From: CAJQQY01 sp964564545
Lineage (GTDB): Bacteria > Bacteroidota > Bacteroidia > Chitinophagales > Saprospiraceae
Assembly: GCA_964564545.1 (NCBI GenBank)
Contig: CAZMBP010000011.1
Span: forward strand, 1 to 64,000
Length of the DNA stretch: 64,000 bases
Reading direction: 5' to 3'
Positions 10,684 to 18,095 of the stretch are shown here, in pieces (position 1 is the first letter of the stretch; the number at the start of each line of letters is the position of its first letter). The position numbers were made by a program, and so were the translations under genes. A model generated the notes under the pieces. It did not search any database and was not told where the DNA came from. It saw only the letters and a list, made by a program, of their open reading frames with translations.

Positions 10684-10782
10684 TTACTTGAACTTATATA
10701 CCATCAATTTCTGATCACTCCTTCCCCATTCGACAAAACTTTTTTGCAAAATAAATTGACCTTGTAAATTTTCACGCAGTTC
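10684..10782 (-). pseudogene. Short gene relic, unknown family
   Basis: About 32 codons are open between an in-frame TAA (10783-10785) and a TAA at 10684-10686, with no start codon. The peptide contains GQFILQKSFVEWGRSD and ends in a KFK-like tail. It has protein-like composition but is too short to assign. It may belong to the same decayed region as the fragment at 10456-10665. Weak evidence. Confidence 0.2.
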
Positions 10783-10825
10783 TTATTTCAGCACGACTTT
10801 TTAAACAACTTCTCTTTGGCTAACT

Positions 10826-13555
10826 CTACCTCAAAACTAAAACTCGTTTATTAATTGGGAGCCCGTTAGCTAATTCGATTTGCAGAATATACATACCTTC
10901 ACTTAGGGTAGATAGATCTATGACACGATCAGTTTTTCGATAATGCTTTAATACCTGACCATTAATCGAAATTATCTGTAAACGCTCTATCTGGTTACTA
11001 CTTCCTGTTAGATCAATATAGATTTCTGTCGAAGCAGGATTGGGGAATATTCTGATCCCTTCCACGTCTTCTTGAGACACACCGGTAAAGGGATATTCAA
11101 CAGAAGATTCACATCCATCAAAATCAACAACTGTTACGGTCTGAACATTTCCAGTTATGTCAATTGAAATATCATACGGTTCTACCCCTCCCGTCACTAT
11201 AACCTCTTCATCTATCAGGTTGACGTTCATCGTATCTAGTAAGCAACACACGTCCGGATTTCCATTGTCTGTAGGTTCCCCATCTGGAAAATAGAGGTCG
11301 ATGATGGACTGTAGAATATCCGTCCGTGTCTGGGCTTCGGTCGCATCGTAGGTCAAAGATTTTTGGTAATGCCAACCTACGCCGTAATCCGGATTGGCTG
11401 TTGGACCATCCGAGTATAGATTAGGATATACGAACAAGGCGTAATCGATGAATGCCGCGTTGTCTTGCGGAATTAGGTCGAAATAGGCTTGTAGTCTATC
11501 ATAGATGGTAAGAGATGGTAGCACATTGATCTGAGTCAACGTATCTTGCAAAGCAATTGAATCTTGTGGAAGAATTCCAAAAACATGAAATAAAGGACGC
11601 AAATCTGTTTGAGCGGCAACGGACATTCTAATAATCCTGCCGTCAATATCTTGGTTATTGATTCCATGATCGATTCCGTTTTCAAAATCGATGAATTCCT
11701 GCTTCCAAAAGTTTCTAAGTGGACACCACCCCTGCATATTGACTATTTCAAAATAATGCCCGTAACCTCTATGCTGATACCGTACTTCGTTAGTGGTAGC
11801 GTTTGCAATATCTCTTTCGAACCCAAAACTATTGGACACCATTCTATGAGTAGCGGTCTTATCAATATCAAATGTATTTGGAACAAAGCTGTAATTCACC
11901 GCCTCATTTAAGTCTACATTTAGGCCATAATTCATAGCCATGATGTAAGGGAAATTGACCAAAGCCTCTACCTCACCTGGAAACTTGGACATCGCTAATG
12001 CATGACCGGATTCATGAAAGTTGGTCTCATCATCAGGCCCTGGTCCGTTAATAAAGTAAGCTGGGCCTGGTGTATTGGAATAGTTCAGCGGGGTATTCGA
12101 CATCGGATAACCGATTGAATACACATTATGTCTGATGGTTATATCAGCAATCATGTACATATTGTGCTTGTCGGGAATGATCTGTCTGGCCATTATGGAA
12201 TTAACACCTTGTAAAGCTGTATCCCAGTCCCGCATAGCTTGCATGAGGTCATATTGACCAGGCACAATGGAATGTTTAGGAATGGTGTACATCACATTAT
12301 CTGTCTCAAAAACCGCCCAAGGGCCAGGCTTGTTGAGTTCTGCATTAAAGTCAGGTGTTTCATAAAATGACTTGAGCGAAAAGAAAGGAGCTTCCAGCCC
12401 ATTGCTCACGCTCACCTCCACGATACCATCGTTGGCTCCATAAGGAACAAGAACTGAGATGGCTCCTCCAAACGGATTGAAAACTTCAATTGTCGTTGAA
12501 TCGATTGGAAACTTCCTCGATATTCTATCCAATCGTTTAAATATTGGTCTGATGGTCAGATCCCATTCATGTGAACCCACTCTAACAAAATAGTCTTGAC
12601 CCACTAAGCTATCTGGTACCGTAACACTTGCTACACTTCCGGGAGATAAATACAGACCAGTAGGTCGAAGCGCGTGATTGGTTCCATCTCCGTTAATATC
12701 TAAATAAGGGTTCATCCCATCCGGGTCTTCAAAATTTGCGCGGATCAGTACCGAATTGCTTACGGATGAATCTGCTGGCGGCTCAACATATCCAGGGAAA
12801 CTGTAGCACGAATTGTACTTCCAATCATTAATGTGTTGTGGATATTCTGCGTAAACTTCTGGTGTAAATACCTGATCGAATAATCCCTGCTGAAGCGCAA
12901 GCATTGCCCTTTCGACTTCAAGGCCTGGAGCGGCTGCAGGATCCTTGGAAAAGCCGTTTTGGGTATTGGGAGTTGTGAAAAGTGCCCCCATCTGAGCATC
13001 ATAATCTTCCACTACACTTTTACCAAGCAATATGATAGACTCACTTTCGGCTAAACATTCTGGGAATTGGACGAAGACATTTTTGATTAATGTCAGATCA
13101 TTAGCGGTAAGCGGGTTGGTCCCATTGAGGTGTCCCTGAAAATCATTCAGGGCATTAAGGGTGAGAGCACATGGATTCGGACAATTAACTGTCTCAATGG
13201 CGTAATTTTCAATGTCATTGGCACCGCTGGCAACAAGAACCTCGTCCACATAAAGCTCATACCCGTTGGGAGCATAAATGCCGTCTCCGTAGGTATCATA
13301 GATCTCGAAGAAAAAGCAACCATCAGCAAGAACGCAAATGCTGTCTGAATAGCTGGTGTTGTTTCCGTAAGCACCTCCTTGGCCTCCTTGCATGATGACT
13401 GTGCCAATTAGATCAGTCAAGATCCAGGAAGTTTCGTAACCCCAATTATCGGTAGCAATTTCTACTCTCATTTCCACTTCATTATTATCACATTGAGCAA
13501 AGCTGTAGCCAATAGAAAGTATTAGAAGAAAACTGATTAATAATATTTTTCTCAT
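10826..13555 (-). CDS. Secreted M60-like zinc metallopeptidase with type IX sorting domain
   Basis: A 909-residue exported protein. After the signal peptide (residues 1-20, ending SFAQ) comes a cysteine-containing beta domain (about 21-125), then a helical region and the peptidase part. The motif HESGHAL is a zinc-binding HExxH, and the following 'FPGEVEALVNFPY' supplies the third-ligand glutamate in the GEVE context seen in M60-like (enhancin/mucinase) peptidases. The C-terminal approximately 75 residues, with 'IRIFPNPAS' and 'LSEGMYILQI', match the type A type IX sorting domain, so the protein is expected to be secreted by T9SS. Substrates of the family include mucin-type glycoproteins; the substrate here is unknown. 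By eye its DNA is more GC-balanced, and its codon choice wider, than the flanking genes, which hints at recent transfer. It is flanked by gene relics and repeats. Confidence 0.85.
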   Translation of the reverse strand: MRKILLISFLLILSIGYSFAQCDNNEVEMRVEIATDNWGYETSWILTDLIGTVIMQGGQGGAYGNNTSYSDSICVLADGCFFFEIYDTYGDGIYAPNGYELYVDEVLVASGANDIENYAIETVNCPNPCALTLNALNDFQGHLNGTNPLTANDLTLIKNVFVQFPECLAESESIILLGKSVVEDYDAQMGALFTTPNTQNGFSKDPAAAPGLEVERAMLALQQGLFDQVFTPEVYAEYPQHINDWKYNSCYSFPGYVEPPADSSVSNSVLIRANFEDPDGMNPYLDINGDGTNHALRPTGLYLSPGSVASVTVPDSLVGQDYFVRVGSHEWDLTIRPIFKRLDRISRKFPIDSTTIEVFNPFGGAISVLVPYGANDGIVEVSVSNGLEAPFFSLKSFYETPDFNAELNKPGPWAVFETDNVMYTIPKHSIVPGQYDLMQAMRDWDTALQGVNSIMARQIIPDKHNMYMIADITIRHNVYSIGYPMSNTPLNYSNTPGPAYFINGPGPDDETNFHESGHALAMSKFPGEVEALVNFPYIMAMNYGLNVDLNEAVNYSFVPNTFDIDKTATHRMVSNSFGFERDIANATTNEVRYQHRGYGHYFEIVNMQGWCPLRNFWKQEFIDFENGIDHGINNQDIDGRIIRMSVAAQTDLRPLFHVFGILPQDSIALQDTLTQINVLPSLTIYDRLQAYFDLIPQDNAAFIDYALFVYPNLYSDGPTANPDYGVGWHYQKSLTYDATEAQTRTDILQSIIDLYFPDGEPTDNGNPDVCCLLDTMNVNLIDEEVIVTGGVEPYDISIDITGNVQTVTVVDFDGCESSVEYPFTGVSQEDVEGIRIFPNPASTEIYIDLTGSSNQIERLQIISINGQVLKHYRKTDRVIDLSTLSEGMYILQIELANGLPINKRVLVLR

Positions 13556-13610
13556 TTTGTTTTATTTAGATGTTAACGCTCGGCACATAAAACGTTTGAT
13601 CCCAGAAGGA

Positions 13611-13733
13611 GTATGAACCTGTAGTGTTTTGTTTGGCAGAGGCTTTTAAATTTCGTATTCAAAACAATCTCTAAATGCTAAAATTAAGAAATTAAATTAA
13701 AATCCATTTTAATTTAATTTTGTTTTACTGATT
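13611..13733. repeat. 123-bp direct repeat A, copy 1
   Basis: Starts GTATGAACCTGTAGTG and runs through GGCAGAGGCTTTTAAATTTC, CAAAACAATCTCTAA and an AT-rich tail to TTACTGATT. The second copy is at 15049-15171 in the same orientation with few differences. The internal CAAAACARTCTC|TAA resembles the right end of the MITE at 34969-35127. The 200-base gap 13556-13755 holds nothing else. Confidence 0.85.
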
Positions 13734-13755
13734 AGCAAGAAACCTTTGTTCGATT

Positions 13756-13995
13756 CTACAGATATTTATTCTTTGCCTCATTTACAATATTCTGCCACTC
13801 TCCTTCCATTATCATCCCAAAAGGATAATAAGGTGTTTTCTTAGATACCTCAGTATTAGCTAAATTGATCAGAGCGTATACATTATTATAGTACACTTGA
13901 ATAGCTTTTAAGTGCCACCTTAGTCTTTTTAGACAAAAAAATATAACACATATCAAAGAGACATATCCAAGCAATACAAAAATATTTAGATGCAT
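13756..13995 (-). CDS. Small membrane protein, unknown
   Basis: A 79-residue protein from the ATG at 13993-13995. An upstream GTG at 14007 is also in frame but lies in the repeat-B hairpin, so the ATG is preferred. Residues about 3-22 are a hydrophobic segment (LNIFVLLGYVSLICVIFFCL), followed by a basic stretch and a soluble tail of about 50 residues containing a KTPYYPFGMI patch. It lies alone between repeat A copy 1 and repeat B copy 1, within a small accessory module. No family is recognised. It could be a small orphan protein or a non-gene; the single clean membrane segment at the N-terminus favours a gene. Confidence 0.4.
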   Translation of the reverse strand: MHLNIFVLLGYVSLICVIFFCLKRLRWHLKAIQVYYNNVYALINLANTEVSKKTPYYPFGMIMEGEWQNIVNEAKNKYL

Positions 13996-14004
13996 AGGAA
14001 AAGC

Positions 14005-14070
14005 CACTTACATTTTTGATGTAAGTGGCTTTGTTGTTCGTGCTGTGTAGACACCTTGCAGGAGTAAGGG
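14005..14070. repeat. 66-bp direct repeat B, copy 1, with hairpin
   Basis: Begins with a perfect hairpin: AGCCACTTACAT, loop TTTTG, ATGTAAGTGGCT. It continues TTGTTGTTCG to TAGACACCTTGC and AAGGG. Copy 2 at 14984-15049 has the same length and orientation. In copy 2 the outer pair is G-C instead of C-G, a compensatory change, which argues that the hairpin is functional as RNA. It precedes the truncated regulator gene on the plus strand. Confidence 0.8.
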
Positions 14071-14101
14071 CGCTAGCGAGCGCATTTTTTTTAATCAATC
14101 A

Positions 14102-14344
14102 GAGGTAGTCCCAGCGAGGGATCAAACCGTTCCTTCTGTTTTAGTTGCCAAGGATATTACTAAAGCATTGGATGTAAGTTTGGACTTTTTAATTGACTCG
14201 GAGAAGGCTCTTTTTATTGACGACCACGAAGTCATTAATTTACTCAAAGGTTACAATTCATTAAATGACGAAGTGAAAGATACCATGAAGAATATGCTCA
14301 AGGCTCTTAATATTTATTCCAATGTCAAAGGTTCGGTCAATTAA
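14102..14344 (+). pseudogene. Truncated XRE-family regulator, 3' fragment
   Basis: An open frame without a start codon, ending at TAA 14342-14344. It reads RDQTVPSVLVAKDITKALD and then VSLDFLID, which is the end of an XRE-type helix-turn-helix domain (the usual 'PS...AKALDVSLDFL' segment), followed by an approximately 45-residue helical tail ending in VKGSVN. The first helices of the DNA-binding domain and the start are missing. The frame is joined on its 5' side to repeat B. It lies 38 bases before the KilA-N gene on the same strand, so the two were probably once a pair. The call rests on motif memory. Confidence 0.5.
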
Positions 14345-14382
14345 CTTTAGCCTTTGATTTCTAACAATTTTCCAAACATACT

Positions 14383-14946
14383 ATGTCCAAAAAGTCCGTC
14401 AAAAAAATCGAAGTCGAAGGCTTTGTCATTCGCATCGAACCTGTCAATACTAGCAATTATATTTCCCTCACCGATATTGCTAAAAAATCCAACTCAAAAA
14501 AACCTGATGTCGTTATTCAAAATTGGTTAAAAAACACCAACACAATTCGGTATTTACATGCTTGGGAACGTATTCATAATCCTGATATAAACCCCTTGCA
14601 TTTGCATGGGGTTTTAGATTTGGCAACCGATAATCGTTTGACTATGTCGCCTAAAAAATGGATTGAGTTGACTAATGCCGTTGGGTTGTTTACCAAGATG
14701 GGGCGTGGTGGTGGTACGTTTGCACATCAAGATATTGCGCTGAACTTTTGTTATTGGTTGAGTCCTGAGTTTCAAGTTTATTTTATCAAAGAATTTCAAA
14801 GACTTAAAGAACAAGAGTTCCATCAAAAAAACCTCGAATGGCATACCTCGAAAATTACTGACAACATCGAAGAAGTCCGCAACCTCCTCGATACTATTCC
14901 TTTTCAAAAGCCTGAACGTAATCGAATTAAGGATGTGGAAGAGTAG
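14383..14946 (+). CDS. KilA-N domain protein
   Basis: A 187-residue protein. Residues about 15-125 match the KilA-N domain: 'YISLTDIAKKSN', a tryptophan in 'VVIQNWLKNTN', the central 'WIELTNAVGLFTKMGRGGGT' and the closing 'FAHQDIALNFCYWLSPEF'. KilA-N domains occur in phage proteins and in bacterial accessory genes and are thought to bind nucleic acid. The C-terminal approximately 60 residues are a helical, charged tail. The gene follows a truncated XRE regulator on the same strand and is bracketed by repeats B and A on both sides, so it looks like cargo of a small mobile or decaying module. No phage structural genes are nearby. The domain call is strong; its role is unknown. Confidence 0.88.
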   Translation: MSKKSVKKIEVEGFVIRIEPVNTSNYISLTDIAKKSNSKKPDVVIQNWLKNTNTIRYLHAWERIHNPDINPLHLHGVLDLATDNRLTMSPKKWIELTNAVGLFTKMGRGGGTFAHQDIALNFCYWLSPEFQVYFIKEFQRLKEQEFHQKNLEWHTSKITDNIEEVRNLLDTIPFQKPERNRIKDVEE

Positions 14947-14983
14947 CTTTTTTCTTTTAATTGATTCCCAAGAAATAACAATG

Positions 14984-15049
14984 CACTTACATCCGTGGAC
15001 GTAAGTGCATTTGTTGTTCGGGCTACCTAGACACCTTGCGGAGCAAGGG
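14984..15049. repeat. 66-bp direct repeat B, copy 2, with hairpin
   Basis: Starts 38 bases after the KilA-N stop. The hairpin is GCACTTACAT, loop CCGTGG, ACGTAAGTGC, followed by ATTTGTTGTTCG. It could serve as the terminator of the KilA-N transcript, although the T-tract is broken. It runs directly into repeat A copy 2. Confidence 0.8.
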
Positions 15050-15171
15050 TATGAACCTGTAGTGTTTTGTTTGGCAGAGGCTTTTAAATTTCGTATTCAA
15101 AACAGTCTCTAAATGCTAAAATTAAAAAATTAAATTTAAATCGTTTTTAATTTAATTTTTTGTTACTGATT
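15049..15171. repeat. 123-bp direct repeat A, copy 2
   Basis: Second copy of the repeat at 13611-13733, directly abutting repeat B copy 2. It carries CAAAACAGTCTC followed by TAA, identical to the right end and target triplet of the MITE at 34969-35127. The remainder of the gap up to 15234 is AT-rich with no gene seen. Confidence 0.85.
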
Positions 15172-15234
15172 TTATAAAATTTTTATTGTCTTGTCCTGAT
15201 ATTAAAGTTGTTTACACTTTTCAATTGTTTAAAA

Positions 15235-15810
15235 TCATCCACTTATTTTTCGAGAATTGGCCTTCAGACAATCATACCCAATTTTTCGGATAGCACTTAT
15301 GGCTTTTTCCAAATCTTCCACTTTGTGAACAACAATAATATACTCGTCACTATTAGTATCAACAAAACTCAATTGAAAACCTTTTTTCTTTATGGCATCA
15401 TCAAAGTCCTTAAATACATTATCAGAGGAAACTGAAGCTCTTTCACCGTAATCTTCCTGCTTAGGCAATTCCATTTGTGTATTAAAATTTTCCTTGAGGG
15501 TATAATTAACTCCGTGGGTTAGTGACGTAATTTCTTGTTTCCAATCAAGAGAGATGATGAAGTAGTTGCCTTTTTGATAAAGAGAATCGATGACATAATT
15601 CAAGGTCGTCATATACTCCTCGTCATCCGTATAATCTTTTAGGTTATCTATAAAATTATAAAATTGGACCCTATTAGATTCGTTGAGGCATATTTTACCT
15701 AACTCAAGATATCCTTTCTTTTGAGTTTCAATATCTATTTTTGAATCCTTAGATTCTGCTTGGTCTTTTTGATTTTGTTTGTTTTTTCTAAAGAAGTCAA
15801 ATAGTCCCAT
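15235..15810 (-). CDS. DUF6630-like protein of unknown function
   Basis: A 191-residue soluble protein with no signal peptide; it opens MGLFDFFRKNK. Recognisable segments are 'LGKICLNESNRVQFYNFIDN', 'GNYFIISLDWKQEI' and the C-terminal 'FVDTNSDEYIIVVHKVEDLE'. This arrangement recalls small proteins annotated as DUF6630, a family with no established function; the match is from memory and tentative. The gene is on the minus strand between repeat A copy 2 and a lipoprotein gene, 69 bases after the latter, so the two may be co-transcribed. It contains no catalytic motif that I can name. Confidence 0.7.
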   Translation of the reverse strand: MGLFDFFRKNKQNQKDQAESKDSKIDIETQKKGYLELGKICLNESNRVQFYNFIDNLKDYTDDEEYMTTLNYVIDSLYQKGNYFIISLDWKQEITSLTHGVNYTLKENFNTQMELPKQEDYGERASVSSDNVFKDFDDAIKKKGFQLSFVDTNSDEYIIVVHKVEDLEKAISAIRKIGYDCLKANSRKISG

Positions 15811-15879
15811 TTTTGTTGGTTTTACATTATTTTAAAACAACTTCAATATTTTCGTTTGATGCATGCCTGAAAAAAGGTT

Positions 15880-16263
15880 TTATTTTATCATGTATTTTAT
15901 TGTTATAAAATCTCCATTTTTATAATATTCTTTTTCTTCCATCGAGTTCTCTATAATAATTCTCCTATCTCCAAAATCTCCTATTGGAGAAATATAGAAC
16001 TTTGCTGATTTTGTTATTCGAATATTCTTATTTATTGAAAGCTCCATTAAAACCCTTCCTTCTTTTAAATTTAAATCACTTACCTTTCCTTTTTCATTTC
16101 CGTCTATGAATATTGGAGTAGCTGTGTTAATCCTCAAAATCTCACCATCAACCAATGTGTATAATTTTGTTATACTAGATGATCTCTCTTGTGTATGGGG
16201 AACATGACATCCACTAATTATAATTAAGAATATTACGCTAGTAAAATAACATATGGTTTTCAT
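15880..16263 (-). CDS. Small lipoprotein with MlaD/MCE-like domain
   Basis: The start is placed at the ATG 16261-16263, because the resulting 127-residue product begins with a lipoprotein signal: MKTICYFTSVIFLIIISGC, with the lipobox cysteine at residue 19. The upstream in-frame ATG would bury the signal behind 23 residues. The mature part contains 'INTATPIFIDGNEKGKVSDL', 'RVLMELSINKNIRITKSAKF' and 'GDFGDRRIIIE', in the order expected for an MCE (MlaD) beta domain, whose usual 'G..V...G..VGKV' then 'I....I...' then 'G..G...v.i' pattern it follows. MCE proteins carry lipids between membranes, usually with a longer helical C-terminus that is absent here. The MCE assignment is an inference from the pattern. 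Confidence 0.7.
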   Translation of the reverse strand: MKTICYFTSVIFLIIISGCHVPHTQERSSSITKLYTLVDGEILRINTATPIFIDGNEKGKVSDLNLKEGRVLMELSINKNIRITKSAKFYISPIGDFGDRRIIIENSMEEKEYYKNGDFITIKYMIK

Positions 16264-16459
16264 TGAAGAAATTAATTTTGAACAAGTACTTATAATTTGA
16301 TAAGGGTATAAATCGAAGCGAAACTTACACAAAAGAATGTTGAAATTATAACCATCAACTCTCCATTTAAAAATAAAAAAAGAAGAATGAACCCTCCATC
16401 GTCAAACCACGAAAAATTTATTAAATTTACTATTCGTCAAATACCAACTTAAAAAAGAC

Positions 16460-18025
16460 ATGTCAACCAAATTTTCAAAATTCATTTTACTTGGGACACT
16501 CCTTTCGATGTGTCTTTTTTCTTGCCAACCAAAAGAAACCACTCCTCCCAATATTCTCTTTATTTTTTCTGATGACCATACTTCTTCCGCCTGGGGTATC
16601 TATGGCGGAGAATTGGAAGACTATGTTCAAAACGAAAACATTAAAAGATTGGCCAATGAAGGAGCTGTTTTAAATAATGCTTTTTGTACCAATAGTATTT
16701 GTTCCCCTAGTAGAGCTAGTGTTTTAACTGGTCAATATAGTCATCTCAATCAGGTGTATACTTTAAATGAATCATTACCTGAGGGACATCCTAATATTGC
16801 AAAAACTTTAGGAAGTAATGGTTACCAAACGGCTCTAATCGGGAAATGGCATTTAGTAAAAAAACCAGAAGGCTTTGACTACTTTAATGTCCTTCCTGGA
16901 CAAGGAAGATATCATAATCCTATTTTAAAAACGGACGAAAATTGGCAGGATGGATGGAAAAGTGAATTTGGAAAAGAGTACCAAGGTTTCTCTGCTGATG
17001 TGATTACCGATTTGACCATTGAACACTTAGATAAAAGAAAGGAAGACCAACCTTTTTTGATGTTTTGTAATTTTAAAGCGACTCACGAACCGTTTGATTA
17101 CCCTGAACGTTTTGCCTCACTTTATGTAAATGATACTATTCCTGCTCCTCAGTCTTTATTGGATTTTGGAAAAGAAACTACTGGGCGAACTTTTAAAGGA
17201 CAAGTGCTGGAAAGATTAGGGGAACGATGGGATCGAGCAACCAATGATTCTACTTTTTGGACCTCCTACCCTGGACTACCTTATCCATTAAATAACCTAG
17301 ATAGTATTCAGAAAAGGAAAATGATCCACCAAAAACTGGTTAAAGATTTTATGCGTTGTGGAGCTGCCATAGATGACAATATTGGTCGGTTGCTAGATTA
17401 CTTGGAAGAAGAAAATCTAGCAGATAACACTATTGTAATCTATACTTCCGATCAAGGTTATTTTTTGGGCGAACACGGTTTTTTTGATAAAAGATTAATC
17501 TATGAGGAATCCTTGCGAATGCCTTTTGTGATTCGCTACCCTAAAGAAATTAAAGGTGGTCAACGGATTGATGATATTATTTTAAATATTGACTTTGCCG
17601 CGCTTTTATCAGATTACGCTGGAGTCAAAAGTCCTGACTATTTTCAAGGGAAAAGTTTTAGAGAAAATCTAAAAGGAAACACTCCAGATACTTGGCGTCA
17701 ACAAATGTACTATCGCTATTGGTTGCATCATCCCAACCGGCCTGCCCATATTGGATTAAGAAATGAACGATACAAATTGGCGCTGTTTTATGGACAAGGT
17801 TTGGATAAAAAAGGAACTTCGAAAGAGAGCAGTTCGCCCGCTTGGGAATTTTATGATCTCCAAAAAGATCCACATGAATTACATAATGCGATCAATGAGG
17901 TTGAATATATTTCGGTGATTCAAGAAATGAAAAAGCAGCTAGTTTTGGAGCGAAAAAAATTAGCCGATACCGATGATAATTTTCCTATCATGCAAAAAAT
18001 ATTAGCAGAACAAGGACTTGAATAG
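16460..18025 (+). CDS. Lipoprotein sulfatase (type I, cysteine active site)
   Basis: A 521-residue sulfatase. It has a lipoprotein signal peptide with the cysteine at about residue 22 (FSCQPKE). The metal-binding 'SDDH' lies at about 38-41. The active-site motif CSPSRASVLTG at about 80-90 carries the cysteine that must be converted to formylglycine, by a radical-SAM anSME-type or other maturase not seen in this window. Further conserved parts are 'GKWHLVKKP', 'YTSDQGYFLGEHGFFDKR' and the C-terminal 'NERYKLA...YDLQKDPHE' region. It hydrolyses a sulfate ester, probably on a polysaccharide or glycosaminoglycan, at the cell surface or in the periplasm; the exact substrate cannot be read. It is a single gene on the plus strand, with no polysaccharide-utilisation pair (SusCD) beside it. 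Confidence 0.92.
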   Translation: MSTKFSKFILLGTLLSMCLFSCQPKETTPPNILFIFSDDHTSSAWGIYGGELEDYVQNENIKRLANEGAVLNNAFCTNSICSPSRASVLTGQYSHLNQVYTLNESLPEGHPNIAKTLGSNGYQTALIGKWHLVKKPEGFDYFNVLPGQGRYHNPILKTDENWQDGWKSEFGKEYQGFSADVITDLTIEHLDKRKEDQPFLMFCNFKATHEPFDYPERFASLYVNDTIPAPQSLLDFGKETTGRTFKGQVLERLGERWDRATNDSTFWTSYPGLPYPLNNLDSIQKRKMIHQKLVKDFMRCGAAIDDNIGRLLDYLEEENLADNTIVIYTSDQGYFLGEHGFFDKRLIYEESLRMPFVIRYPKEIKGGQRIDDIILNIDFAALLSDYAGVKSPDYFQGKSFRENLKGNTPDTWRQQMYYRYWLHHPNRPAHIGLRNERYKLALFYGQGLDKKGTSKESSSPAWEFYDLQKDPHELHNAINEVEYISVIQEMKKQLVLERKKLADTDDNFPIMQKILAEQGLE

Positions 18026-18095
18026 CATTACGAATTAAGCCGAAAAAGATTGACCTTTTTCAAGTTCTCCTAAACTAGATTGTAAATCAAAAAAT

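Noticed and set aside
14383..14946. Prophage
   Set aside because: KilA-N domains are common in phages, but no capsid, tail, terminase, integrase or lysis gene was found nearby.
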